Of a stretch of 54,039 bases of DNA, positions 12,584-23,759 are shown piece by piece (the stretch's first letter is position 1; each line of letters begins with the position of its first letter). The stretch covers positions 1 through 54,039 of the forward strand of contig JAYMSP010000393.1 in assembly GCA_036897095.1 (NCBI GenBank). The letters run 5' to 3'. The translations under genes were made by a program, and so were the position numbers. The stretch is from Plantago elongata. Its lineage: Eukaryota; Streptophyta; Magnoliopsida; Lamiales; Plantaginaceae. The notes beneath the pieces were generated by a model, which saw nothing but the letters and a program-made list of their open reading frames with translations, did no database searches and was not told the origin of the DNA.

Positions 12584-12760
12584 GTAAAAATCTTATATTA
12601 TTATATATTAATTATACATTTTTATATTTTTATAATTTTAAAAAATTCATTCTAAATTATTATACAATAATATATAATTTATAAAAATATATAAAACACA
12701 TAAAAATTTACAATTTACATATAACATCGTACAATTAATATATAATAATACAAAATTTAC
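12584..12760. mobile_element. Small AT-rich inverted-repeat element (MITE-like)
   Basis: The left end GTAAAAATCTTATATTATTA and the right end, read inverted (GTAAATTTTGTATTATTATA), match over about 30 bases. The interior is almost pure A/T. It lies in the upstream region of the VTT-domain gene. Low-complexity sequence makes the exact limits unsure. Confidence 0.5.
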
Positions 12761-13012
12761 AAACTAGACTTTCGTAAATTTTTGTATTCTTGTAATGTTG
12801 CTTTTATATTCAACTCTGCATAATCTCAACTTTGAGATTCCGTTTACGCTTCATGTTTGACTCTTTACTCCTAAATTAAACAACAAATCCACAACTATTT
12901 ATATTTTATAATTCATAATCACAAATTCACAATCAACAATTTTCAATCATCCCCAATTTCTAGGGTTCTATCCTGATGACCCAATCCAGCTGCATTTATT
13001 CATCCTTTCACA

Positions 13013-15576
13013 ATGAAGGTTGATAAGGTACTCCGTTGCTCCTCCTCCTCCTCATCGCTCTCCACCTCAGCTTCCTCCTTTTTCATGGCCGCGCCTCGGG
13101 CTCTCGTCGTGGATATCGCCACCGGGGACCGGCCGTCTGTCAAGGATGCTGAATCGCCAACCGGAAAGACGTTTAAGGTCGACAGGTTTCCGCTTTCAAG
13201 GTGGGAATTTGTGGCGGCTGTAGGGGTGTTTTTGGTATTTTCGACTGGGTTGTTGTCTGTTTATCTTACTATGCCCCAGGCTCAGTATGAGATGCTTAAG
13301 CTGCCTCGCACGCTCGCCGATCTTCGATTGCTCAAGTAAGCTCGTTTCCTTCAATAAAATGTTTCTTTTTGTTTTGGAAGAATTTATAGAAGTAGTAGTT
13401 TAGTGTTGATATCAGCTTTTTTTTATTTTTATGTGTAAGGTGTTTAATTTATCTGAGTTGACTGTTGACATTGCAAGGTGTTTGGTAAATCGATTTGCTT
13501 TGCATGAGGTCTCTTTTTGACGGAGCGTTTTTACTTAAAAGTTGTTGTTGGTTTAGTTGTTAATGTAGTTGTAAAGGTGGGAGTGAGCTAGATGATTGTG
13601 TGACTGAAAGTTGGATGCTTTGTGAAAATTTTAAACTATTGGTTTCCAAAGAGAGATTCGTCCTAGTAATAGTAATGATTGGGATTTCTATGTGATTGGT
13701 GGCAGTTAGGTGGAACACATAACAATTAGGATGGTGCTCGTATGAGAAGTTTAATTCCTTGTGGCACATGCTGACATGCAGGGCATCAATATTGGCTTTT
13801 TAAGTGCATCTGAAAACATTGTAAACAAATGTTGCAAAGTCATGGCAATCGTATGTTGTGTTGAGGAGGAAATCTGTATATTGTTTGCAAGTGCTGAGAG
13901 TTTGATATAATTTAGGAAGTTAAGGTTTCTAGGTAGACAATCTGTTTGTTTCCCTCATAAAGCCATGACTATAGTTTGAATTAGGCCACCCATAATGTCT
14001 GTCATGGTATGTGTTTGTCTTTACCCCTTGAATATGAGGTTCCCCACTTCATGCTCTACAAGTTACTATTGCGCTCTCATCGAAATGATGTGTAGCTAGA
14101 AATTTAGTTCAAGATGAACACTAGGGCTCTTTCAATTTGCAGACTCCTCAGAACCGGACCCCCAAAATTAATCCTAATTTGGTGAAGTATTCTACTGGAA
14201 AAGGTTGAATCAGGACACACCTCCGATGCAAATTTTCGCACGAAAGCTCTACTTTGTAGTTTTGACCAGCATAGATGTTTTGGTTCATCTTCTTAACTCA
14301 TTGTTGTTACTCACCTTTGTGTAGATAGAGAAAGACAAGGGCTCTGATGTCATTAATTTCATAGTGTGCTTGATTAGATTATCACAAGGATGCTTGAGTT
14401 GTTTTGCATGACCTCTTACAATGTCCTTTACTGAATTACCCACTGCACTGCAGAGATCATCTTGCTACCTATGCTCAAGAATTCCCAGCAAAATTCATAC
14501 TGGGTTACTGTTCAACATACATCTTCATGCAGACTTTTATGATACCTGGGACAATTTTCATGTCTTTACTGGCTGGAGCACTTTTTGGTGTTGTTAGAGG
14601 CCTTTTCTTGGTCGTGTTTAATGCCACTGCTGGTGCATCATCCTGCTATTTTCTGTCGAAACTGATTGGAAGGCCAATTGTCACCTGGTTGTGGCCGGAA
14701 AAGCTTAGGTGTTTTCAGGCAGAGGTAATTTGCTTTTTTTTTTTTTTTAAATACGAATACTTTATAGTATTCTTATATTCAAACTGCTCTGTCATATTTT
14801 ACATCACTTTCCATTCTTCTCTGACCTCTCTGGTGCCTGACTAATAATGTCAATTTTACTGATTTCAGATTGCTAAACAGAGAGAGAAGTTGCTGAATTA
14901 CATGCTTTTCCTGAGAATTACTCCAACTTTGCCAAACCTCTTTATCAATTTAGCATCACCAATAGTTGACATACCGTTTCATATTTTCTTTTTGGCAACA
15001 GTCATTGGTCTCATCCCGGCCTCATATATCACTGTCAATGTGAGTCTCCATTCCTTCTATTGTTAATCTGCACAAATCTGTATTTTTCCTTCCCTAGCTT
15101 TGCCGCTTATGACCATTCACTAGTCTTTCGTGAGTTTTAATTTTTAGAATTGATGCATTCGATGTTCTTAAGAAAATGGAAAATGATGTCAATACTTTAT
15201 CATTTATCAATTACGACTGTTGGATGGAAGATCGAGTTGATTGCAACTGTATGCTACGTGATGACCGAATTAGTGCATATTGAGTAGTTGCGTTTACTTG
15301 ACCTGATGAATCTGTAATTCGATTGGAATTGCTTATGTGGAAGTTTTTGAGTTTATAAGTTTATGGGGTTCTCTCTATGCAGCTCTTTCCAGTTTGCATT
15401 TTCATCTTTTGTGCTGTGATATAATCTTGCCACTGATTGTGCAGGCTGGGCAAGCTCTTGGTGAACTCAAATCAGTCAAGGACTTGTATGATGTCAAGAC
15501 CTTGGCTGTACTTTTCTTCATCGGCTTCATTTTATTAGTTCCAACCCTCTTGAAGAGGAAGCGAGTATACGAATAA
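13013..15576 (+). CDS. VTT-domain (SNARE-associated Golgi / TMEM41-like) protein
   Basis: Membrane protein of the DedA/VTT family. Animal TMEM41B members act as ER lipid scramblases needed for autophagosome formation; the role in plants is not settled. Exons are 13013-13335, 14454-14724, 14869-15039 and 15445-15576. All GT-AG junctions join in frame, giving 298 residues. After a serine-rich N-terminus there is a membrane helix at about residues 64-86. The VTT domain follows: PGTIFMSLLAGALFG, the Gly/Ala-rich stretch before SKLIGRP, then the diagnostic F-R-x-P-x-P motif FLRITPTLPNLFINLASP at about 212-229. There is a last hydrophobic helix and a basic C-terminus (KRKRVYE). A second in-frame ATG at 13085 (MAAPRAL) is an alternative start that would drop the serine run. 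It matches the position of Arabidopsis At1g71940 in the conserved gene order. Confidence 0.92.
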
Positions 15577-15650
15577 ATTTGTTTGCCAGCATTTTCTGCC
15601 AGGCTCCATGATTTGGGGGATACACTTATTTCGAATCTCCATATACCTTT

Positions 15651-15766
15651 TGACGTGTCGGTAAAAGTTAATGACACATCTGGGATACTTCATTTGTACA
15701 TGAAGTATACAATTTGACATGTCGGTAAAAGTTAATGACACATCTGGGATACTTCATGTGGCTGAA
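15651..15766. repeat. 64-bp tandem duplication in the VTT-gene 3' UTR
   Basis: TGAC(G/A)TGTCGGTAAAAG... through ACACATCTGGGATACTTCAT occurs at 15651 and again at 15715, in almost identical form. It begins about 75 bases past the stop codon and so is probably transcribed in the 3' UTR. Confidence 0.85.
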
Positions 15767-15779
15767 GTTAACTGGATGA

Positions 15780-16601
15780 AGTATAGCTGTTGATTTTAGT
15801 ATCAGCTATGTGGCTGAATCCTCACCTATGTGACTGTGCGTTTATATTTAGGACTAGATTTACAATGTATAATACTCCTAAAAGCAGCTGATAGCACTAC
15901 TGTATAAAAACATTGATTTGCTTAGGAAATCAAGAACTATGATGTATGATGCTTTGATAGCTCATCACAAATGCAACTTATTTCGATATCTTTTCTGCAC
16001 CTTTAATCTTTCTGAGTGTAGTGGTAGTGGTACCATCTCCAACCAGTGGATCTCACAAGTATCAAGACTGAAACCAAGCATAAATAAGAACGTTGGTTTA
16101 TGTTAATTACAACACATCTACACAAAAGATACGAATTTTATTGTTTTTGCCACTACAATGAAGACTTCTTTCTAATTTCGGGACGAAACAAGATGAAACT
16201 AGTGATTGGTTTTGATTTTAAGTAGGAAGGTTTTGGAGTGAGACATGTACAGAGAAGTAACCGTGTTTGTATTTCAAACAGTCATACTTACAAGTAACAT
16301 TAAAGAATCCCTGATTTTAGTAATATCCATTGCTTCATGTTCAACACAATAGGATGATGTACTATCAGAATTCCAAGATGTATTGCAGTTGACAAATGGA
16401 TTATGACAGTCATCAAGAATCCAAATGCGAGCCATATATAAATGAAAATTTCAAGCCATTTCATATATAACAGCCAGTCCATACACCCAAATTTCATCAT
16501 ACATAGCCCTTAGGTATACATACGCAGTATGCAACCGTTACACTGACCAAGGTGAGCATAGTAATTACATTCTGTTTATTTATATGTATAAAGTGCAGAT
16601 C
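15780..16601. other. Convergent intergenic region
   Basis: This lies between the 3' ends of the VTT gene (+) and the SPI-1-like gene (-). It probably holds both 3' UTRs and their polyadenylation signals. No other gene was recognised. Confidence 0.5.
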
Positions 16602-18544
16602 TTAGACATTCATTCTGCCAGGTCCAGTATGCATCTTGCCAGGTCCGGAATGGAGGTGGAGAGTCTGGCTTGGGACGACCTGAAGAACGCCAGCTTGTTC
16701 TGCCAGATTCAGAGAGATCCACATCAGCAGCATATAAGAGGAATAGAGGATCATGCAACTCTATGAATTGAAATAGGGTGGAAGCAGAATTTATCATAAG
16801 GAACTTAAGAACACCGGATGTACAATCTAAAGTGGATTCATATGATATGAAACAGTGAAATTAATACATTATTCATCCACTGGTGTTCAGTGCTTGTGCA
16901 AATTTACTTACAATTTCCAATAAACAAAGTTATTAGCAGACGACCCTGATGTGTATTTTTCTATCAAATTATCAAAGCTAGTTAAACCATATACCTAACT
17001 AAAGCGTTTATAGTCGATTGACAAGCTGAGACACCCGTAACCATCGATTCCCCAAAATGGGTGATTATATTCTCTGAATAGAGATTAGTAGTGATTTGCA
17101 TCTAGAATCGATTGATAAATTGTCTTCTTCAACAATTGTAATTGTAATGCTATATTTCATGTTAATTAATAAGAAAAAATTAGTTCAATCTTTAAAAAAA
17201 AAAAAAAAACTAGACACTTTAGGCAAGGTTCACAGCGACATTTAACATGGTGAGAGAGAAGAGTGGTTGAATCAGATATGAGTCCTTAAACTATACTACA
17301 CAGTACAGATAACACTATAAACAGTTCATGAGATGAGGATCTGCATTCGCGAGTTTACGCTGACAGTAAATTGTAAGAGAAAAATGACAAGTGGACCTCG
17401 AAAATATTTTCTATGAAATTTACCACAAGTATCGTACACAAATAATGTCAGTTAAGAACCATCATGTAGCAGTACAATAAACATCTATTGCCAGATTGCT
17501 GAAGGTTGAGGTCAAGGTAAACTAAACTAACAGTCAATCATAACTCCATAAGCTTGAACGCATAATACACCAAGGTTAAGGATAAGTGTGGTGACTTACT
17601 CGAGAGCTGAGAGACCTGGTCAGGAGTCAGCTTAGCAGAAAATCCACTTGCAGCATGCTTATAGTGATACACCAAAGACTCTTTTGCTGCATCCTCACTT
17701 TTAACCCCAAAAGAAAAAACAGAACTATTAAGATCAATAATTCATCTATATGGAAGCAATTTGCCATACCATACAAGTGTATAGCGATCAATATTCACAG
17801 AATAGCATCACCGAAACAAGTGCATAAGCCACATTTACATTTACACGCATGAGAGTCATGGCCTCTCGATAGAGCATGAGAATTGAGTTGCTATTTACTT
17901 AACCAAAAAAAAACAAGGGAACAAAAATCCATTTGTCATCAATCTTACCATCTTCATATAGAGAAACAACCATAAGAAATGATGAACCAAATTCAAAACA
18001 ATACGCATAATAACTTCACGTCATTCGGTTGCATATCATGTTCAAGATATGAGATAGCATCATCAATAGAGCACAAATGCTGGCTAGTTAAGCTCAGTTT
18101 CAAGACACACAATTTCAGTAACACAACGTCTAACCAATGCCACACATGATTATAAGCCATATCAAACAATTCAGGTCAGAAATCCATTCCCAATTCCACA
18201 AGATTTACATCTTTTAAATACATTCAACAACCTAGCTAACCAACTCCTTTATAACTCACAAGATCACACAAAGAATGAAACTTTACAATACCCAAATTCA
18301 TAACAAACGTAATAAACACTGAAATTTTGAAAAGAAATGGAAATAACCTGCCAAGAACAGAAGCAAGAGTCCTGATGTTAAACTCCTCTGGCTCCTGTCC
18401 CTCTTGTTTCTCGGTGTAAACGATGTGCACCTTGGCTTCAGATGATGGTGCTGAATCAGTCGCCATTGAAGGGATCAAGGACAATAGTGAAAACAGTACT
18501 AGTGAAAGCAAGATTGTTGAGTAAAGGTTTTGGTTTCTTTGCAT
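16602..18544 (-). CDS. SPI-1: Subtilisin propeptide-like inhibitor (SPI-1 type)
   Basis: Small secreted protein consisting only of an Inhibitor_I9 domain, the fold of subtilase propeptides. Arabidopsis SPI-1 is a tight inhibitor of subtilases in the apoplast. Exons in coding order are 18544-18348, 17697-17600 and 16699-16602, joined in frame (phases 2 and 1) to 130 residues. Residues 1-29 form a signal peptide with the hydrophobic core ILLSLVLFSLLSLI. The I9 fold follows: VHIVYTEK (39-46), EDAAKESLVYHYKHAASGFS (67-86), AKLTPDQV and GVLQVVPSQTLHLH (102-115). The C-terminus carries a seven-residue near-duplication (HSGPGKM/HTGPGRM). A TATAAAAT box lies at 18579-18572, and a GA-rich tract lies further upstream on the coding strand. 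It corresponds to At1g71950 in the conserved gene order. Confidence 0.9.
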
Positions 18545-18679
18545 ATCTAATTTTTCCTCTTTGCAAAGAGGATTTTATAGGGCTCTTGGATTTGGTTGTA
18601 CTATGCTGATTCTTGTATTTCTTTTTCTTTTTCTTTCTCTTTCTCTTACTCTTACTCGCTAAGGTCCGTGTTAGATATG

Positions 18680-19506
18680 ATTAGATGATCGCATTGAATT
18701 TATCGAAACTTCTCTACCTTTTTCTTGTTTTCTACGATCTCCTCACTGTCTTTGGTTAACTTCACTTGACCATCTTAAAGTCGTCATATGAAAATTACAA
18801 CCTTTTTACATTAAAATTCATGAATTTTAAATAATAACTCACATACCATATAAAAATTTATAGATAAATAGTATATAAATACCTTTAGACACTGAATAAA
18901 AATTCACATACCCTAAATAAAAAAATAAAATTTTATATTTAATAAAAAAATATTTTTTCCATAGTCTCAGTACACCCAATATTAAAATTTGGGTTACGTT
19001 ATCTTCGTCTACAAATAATATTGTTTAACGTGCTGAGTCGAATATAATTTGATATTCAATTCAAATTTAATCGAGGTCGACTCGTTAATAAATTAAATAA
19101 AAAACGAATGTAGACTCGAATAACATATAAGGAGTAAATCACAAATGAAGTAGCTATACCACGTACTTACAAGGTGAAACACGTTACCAATCATGTACTT
19201 TGGTTTTGAAATTTTAATACATCAAACATTAGAAGTGGAGATTTATTTTTACGATTTAAATTGTAGCAATATATATTTAACTCTGACTTACACATACTCA
19301 TGCACATTTGATGAGCTTACTTTATTATTTCGCTTCTTTAATTTTGCTCATGCAGACATATAGTAATTTCTTTTTATAAAATATTGTTTGTCTTGTAAAG
19401 TCGGATGGCTTTGCTTTTAATTTTTCATGTATGTGAGTATTACGTACCCACTTGGAATGGAAGCAAAGCTATCGCTTGTCACAAAAAAAAACTGGACGAG
19501 TTTGCT
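18680..19506. other. Intergenic, upstream of the SPI-1-like gene
   Basis: AT-rich sequence without recognised genes. It runs up to the copia target site. Confidence 0.5.
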
Positions 19507-19511
19507 TATTT

Positions 19512-19746
19512 TGTGAGAATATGCATAAGGAGGATTCGAACTTGAATATGCGCCAAGGAAAGTCGAACTTGTGACCTTAAAAAATAGATAGTACCATACA
19601 CTTTATCACTTGTACTATTCTGTTTAAAACCGTTACACACTCTATTCTCTATAAATAGAGAAGTTCTCGTATCTTGTTACATACTTTTCCATTTTATCCA
19701 ATCAATATACTACAAAATTATGTAATTAATATATTTGTAGTTAATA
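19512..19746 (+). repeat. 5' LTR of the copia element
   Basis: Starts TGTGAGAATATG, contains the promoter-like CTCTATAAATAGAGAAG near 19650, and ends just before the primer-binding site. It matches the 3' LTR at roughly nine positions in ten by eye, with a short extra AT-rich segment near its end. Confidence 0.9.
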
Positions 19747-19886
19747 TGGTATCAGTAAGTCAGTGAAAACAGTTATTTTGTAACCGTTTGATTTTCGCTT
19801 TATTGATCTGCTCCAATCATCATCTCCGATCAATTTCAACTCACTCTAGTTGATTTCTTTCTGGTTTTTTTCTTCGATTCTTTCTA

Positions 19887-20578
19887 ATGGTGGATGATTC
19901 AATTGCTCGACCAATTGGAGTTGATAATTCAGCACAAAATCGACCGATTGATAACCGTCAGCCTCAAAGAAATTTCATGGATGATCCAAGCTCACCGTAC
20001 TACTTGCAGTCGTCTGATCAACCAGGACTTGTTATAGTTCTCGACCCGTTGACAGGACCAAACTATGGATCTTGAAGTAAAGCTATTCTGTTAGCTTTGC
20101 GTGCGAAGAACAAGGTGAAATTTGTCGAAGGTTTTATTCAAATGCCATCGGAATGTGATTCTCCTATCATGTTTGTTGTTTGGGAACGTGTTAATTCTCT
20201 TGTTTAGGATGGATTTTCAATTCTTGTTTTATTGAAATTCAATCTAGTTCTCTGAGTTTTACAGTGGCATATGAATTATGGGCTGATTTGAAGTTTCGAT
20301 TCACTAAGAGTGATGGTCCTCGAACTTTTCATCTTGAGAGATCTCTAATGAATATGAGACAAGGAAATTTATCCATGTCTGCGTATTATGCTAGTTTTAA
20401 ATCTCTCTGGGATGGATTCATGCTTACTAGGCATGTGTCTAATTGTACTTGTGGAGGTAGTAGAGAGTTGGTTGAAGTTAGCCAGAAAGATGCAGTTTAT
20501 AAGTTCTTGGTTAGGTTGAATGAGTCTTATGCTCATGTCAGGGGCCAAATCTTGATGCAAATACATGTTCCAGTTTGA
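19887..20578 (+). pseudogene. Copia gag remnant with in-frame stops
   Basis: The start resembles the N-terminal copia-type gag region (DDPSSPYYLQSSDQPGLVIV). A TGA at 20072-20074 and a TAG at 20204-20206 fall where the family usually has tryptophan. The frame later recovers as the UBN2/gag segment (FHLERSLMNMRQGNLSMSAY, 20264-20578). A zinc-knuckle motif follows around 20768-20810 and also carries a TAG. Confidence 0.8.
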
Positions 20579-20778
20579 CAAAAGTTTATTCTATGTTGTT
20601 ACAAGATGAAGGACAACATACTTTGCAATGTGCTTGTGTTGCATCTAGTCAAGAAGTGCTAGCTATGTGCACTCAAACTCTACTGCAGAGTTTTCACAAG
20701 AAGTTGTGGCTTGTTTAGCAAAAAATAATTTTTACAAGGCTAACAACAAAGAGAAAACAAGGCTTAAATGTATTCATT

Positions 20779-21939
20779 GTGGTATATTTGGACATACTAT
20801 GTAGACATGTTTACCTGATCATTGGTTATCCACCAGAATGGCAGGGTCGTAAAGGGAATAGGAAAGGAGAAACACCATCTCATGCTCATGCTGCCATGAG
20901 TGATATTGTTCAGACTATTCAAGGATCACCTGATATGAATCATGAGATGTACACTCAGTTTCTCAGGTTTACTCAGTTTCTTAATAATCAAGCATCTACT
21001 CGTGGTGCACATACTGCTGCAGTGGCCATTTATGTTAATAATCTGCAGGTTTCTACTGTGTCAGGTAGTGAATGCATGTATGCTTTAAATGCATCATCTT
21101 CTTATGCTTTGGCTAGCATGCTTACTTATGATAATAAATATGATAGAACTGTTAAATGGGTGTTAGGTATAGGTGCCACTGATCATATGGTGTGCAGTGA
21201 TGTGTATTTTACATCTAATGTAAGACATATTCATGTTGACATTTCTTTGCCTAATGGATATAGTATCATTGCATCTAAAATAGGAGATATTCAATTTTCT
21301 AAAGTTATCTCTTTGCATGATGTCTTGTATGTTCCAAAGTTTGCTTTCAATCTTGTTTCAGTAAGACATTTAGCTGCTAATGAGCATTTAGATTGTCTTT
21401 TTTACTACTAATCATTGTGATTTACATGATCAAATGATCGAAGACAAGATTGGTTATGCTAAATTGGTTGATGGCTTATACCAGCTTCAAGTGCATTGTC
21501 CTTCAGCTTCTGCTTTTGCTGTAGAAATTTCAGGATTAGATAAAACAATCTTGTGGCATCTAAGATTGGGTCATACTCCTATTGACAAAATATTTTTTTA
21601 ATACCTGAATTACAAATCAAACAATGTAATAAATCTCAGTTTTCAAGTTGTGATGTTTGTCATTTTTGTAAACAGAAGAAACTGCAGTTTAATGAAAGTA
21701 TTTATGTTTCTCAAAATTTGTTTGATTTGATTCATGTTGACATTTGGGGACCATTTCATACTCAATCTTATACTGGTCACACATATTTTTTGACAATAGT
21801 AGAGGACAAATCCAGATGCGCATGGTTATATTTAATGCAACATAAATCAGAAGTGAAACAACATATGCTTCATTTTTATAATCTAGTCTTGACTCAATAT
21901 AAATGCAAAATCAGAAGTGTGAGATCTGACTCAATATAA
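20779..21939 (+). pseudogene. Copia protease and partial integrase remnant
   Basis: The segment 20779-21411 contains the aspartic-protease region. Its active-site triad has changed to GIGAT where the family has DSGAT-like residues. A gag-pre-integrase histidine motif (LWHLRLGH) lies at about 21551-21574. The integrase core begins at about 21718 (LIHVDIWGPF) and stops after VRSD at 21938, where the internal deletion joins. Confidence 0.8.
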
Positions 21940-22432
21940 GCTTAAGGGATTTCCAGAGAGTGACTGGGCCTCCTACAATGACACTAGACACAACACATTA
22001 GGATATGCCATCTTTCTTGGAGAATCACTCATCTCCTGGCAATCAAAGAAACAATCTAATGTGAGTAGATCAAGTGCAGAATCAGAATACTGGGCTATTG
22101 TTGTAGCCACTTGTGAGATGCAATGGTTGAAGTATTTACTGAATGACTTCCATATTCCACATTCTTCACCAGCACTTCTCTATACAGACAACCTATCAAC
22201 ATATCATCTTGCTCACAATCCAGTTCAACACCAAAGAACCAAACATATTGAAATCGACTGCCACTTAATTCGAGATAAAATTCTTCAATGTGTTATTCAA
22301 CTGCTTCACATCGGCAATATGGATCAAATAGCTGATATACTAATCAAGCCTCTCCCTCTTCCGATGTTTAACCATTTTATGCGCAAGTTGGGTATTTTAA
22401 ATATCCATTCCCAACTTGAAGGGGGGTTGTGA
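21940..22432 (+). pseudogene. Copia RNase H remnant
   Basis: The C-terminal RNase H of copia pol is readable: SDWASYNDTRHNTLGYAIFL at 21959-22018, then SRSSAESEYWAI, YTDNLSTYHLAHNP and the usual KHIEIDCHLIRDKI block. The fused end of pol reaches the polypurine tract. The upstream reverse transcriptase is absent. Confidence 0.85.
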
Positions 22433-22647
22433 GAATATGCGCCAAGAAGATTTGAACTTGAATATGCGCCAAGTAGAGTCGAACTTGTGACCTTGAAGAA
22501 TAGATAGTACCATATGCTTTATTACTTGTACTTTTCTGTTTAAAACCGTTACACACTCTCTTCTCTATAAATAGAGAAGTTCTTGTATCTTGTTACATAC
22601 TTTTTCATTTTATCCAATCAATATATTACAGAATTCTGTAGTTAACA
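22428..22647 (+). repeat. 3' LTR of the copia element
   Basis: Starts TGTGAGAATATG directly after the polypurine tract and ends GTTAACA before the TATTT duplication. Confidence 0.9.
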
Positions 22648-22652
22648 TATTT

Positions 22653-23025
22653 AATTTATTCATTTAAAAAAATACAAATTCTCCAGCTTATATTAATTAT
22701 ATCTAATAAGGTTGAGCTTTATGCATACAAAAAGAAATATTATGTTGAAAAGAGAGCTATTATTAAAAAAGGGACAAACTCTATTATTTAACCTTATTGA
22801 CTGCATGTTTAGTGAATATGGTATGTGCCTATGTGGTATAAAACATATTAAGAGACTTCACAAGATTGAAGTGAGGACAACCAACAATACATGTACTTAC
22901 ACGTTTATTAAAACATAAAATAGATCGATGGTATGTAATTTTATCCCTCTCAATAGATGTAGAGTTAGCATGTAACTCTATATTATTTCTTGTAGAAGGT
23001 TTACATGTATCTCAAAATCCAGCAC
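22653..23025. other. 3' flank of the second SPI-like gene
   Basis: Short intergenic stretch between the copia element and the stop codon of the minus-strand inhibitor gene. No other gene seen. Confidence 0.5.
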
Positions 23026-23713
23026 TTAACTAACTAGGTTTCTAGCTGGTGTATCTAGATAATAAGTCTTCGATTTAGTAACGCCGAGCACCTCTGGTTG
23101 TTCTGTACAAATTATGAATCAATGAGGATATTACTTTACTCAATATAGTATAAAATGTATGTCACATATAGATGTTTAATTAGTTGACAAATTTCATTAT
23201 ATTCGTTGGAACAATAGTAAATAAGTGACCATAAATTAATTTGAAGAATATATTAATTTAAGAGGAAATTTACGTATTACCTCTGAGTTTTGAGGCTTGT
23301 TCATCAGTCAATCTGGCAACAAATCCAGACTTTGTATTGAAAACGGATATCAGTGCATTTTCCGCTGCCCTGTTACTATAATTTATGCAATTGCACAAGT
23401 TACACGAGAACTAGAACTTTGTTAAGCAAATATTATATGATAAACTAAATAGTTCTGATGGTGAAATTGAGAATCGATAATTTATATGATTTTAATATTT
23501 ACAACAAGATTACCTGCCGCTGAACACGCGAGAAAGGATATGAATATAAGATTTCCTTAGAGATAAAGTATTTGAAACCTCTTCCGGAATATGCAAGGTG
23601 TAAACTATATAAACTTCTGAGTTTGATGCTCGAGGTGATGGTTTTTTCTGAGAAGCATAGACTAGTGAGATGTCAATGTTGCAAAAAAGAATTGCAAAAG
23701 AAAAGATAATCAA
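23026..23713 (-). CDS. Diverged SPI-like inhibitor (I9 domain), tandem paralogue
   Basis: A second small Inhibitor_I9-only protein. Exons in coding order are 23713-23514, 23369-23281 and 23102-23026. Intron phases (2, then 1) equal those of the SPI-1-like gene 5 kb away. The joined frame is open for 121 residues and shows a possible signal peptide (IIFSFAILFCNIDISLVYA). I9 features follow: SEVYIVYT (32-39), AAENALISVFNTKSGFVARL (68-87), TDEQASKL, and EQPEVLGVTKSKTYYLD (97-113). It is strongly diverged from its neighbour but has no stops or frameshifts, so it may be functional. The family usually has VVPS where this has VTKS, near the C-terminal tail that enters the protease active site. Introns are short (about 144 and 178 bases). 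Expression is unknown. Confidence 0.8.
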
Positions 23714-23759
23714 AACGCCCTTAATTTTTTGTTTCTTTTTTTATCTTTCCTTACTTATT

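Larger units (their letters stand above)
19507..22652 (+). mobile_element. Ty1/copia LTR retrotransposon, internally deleted
   Basis: Complete at its ends but defective inside. TATTT target duplications sit at 19507-19511 and 22648-22652. The LTRs are 19512-19746 and 22428-22647. A tRNA-Met-type primer site TGGTATCAG (19747-19755) follows the 5' LTR, and a GAAGGGGGG polypurine tract precedes the 3' LTR. The interior shows, in order, gag, a zinc knuckle, a protease remnant, a gag-pre-integrase motif, the start of integrase, then an abrupt jump to RNase H. Reverse transcriptase and most of the integrase are missing. Stops interrupt the gag frame. It cannot move by itself. It inserted between the two SPI-like genes. 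Confidence 0.93.

Noticed and set aside
13085-13087. Second ATG (MAAPRAL) as the start of the VTT-domain protein
   Set aside because: Kept only as an alternative. The first ATG at 13013 is in frame and nothing in the sequence excludes it.
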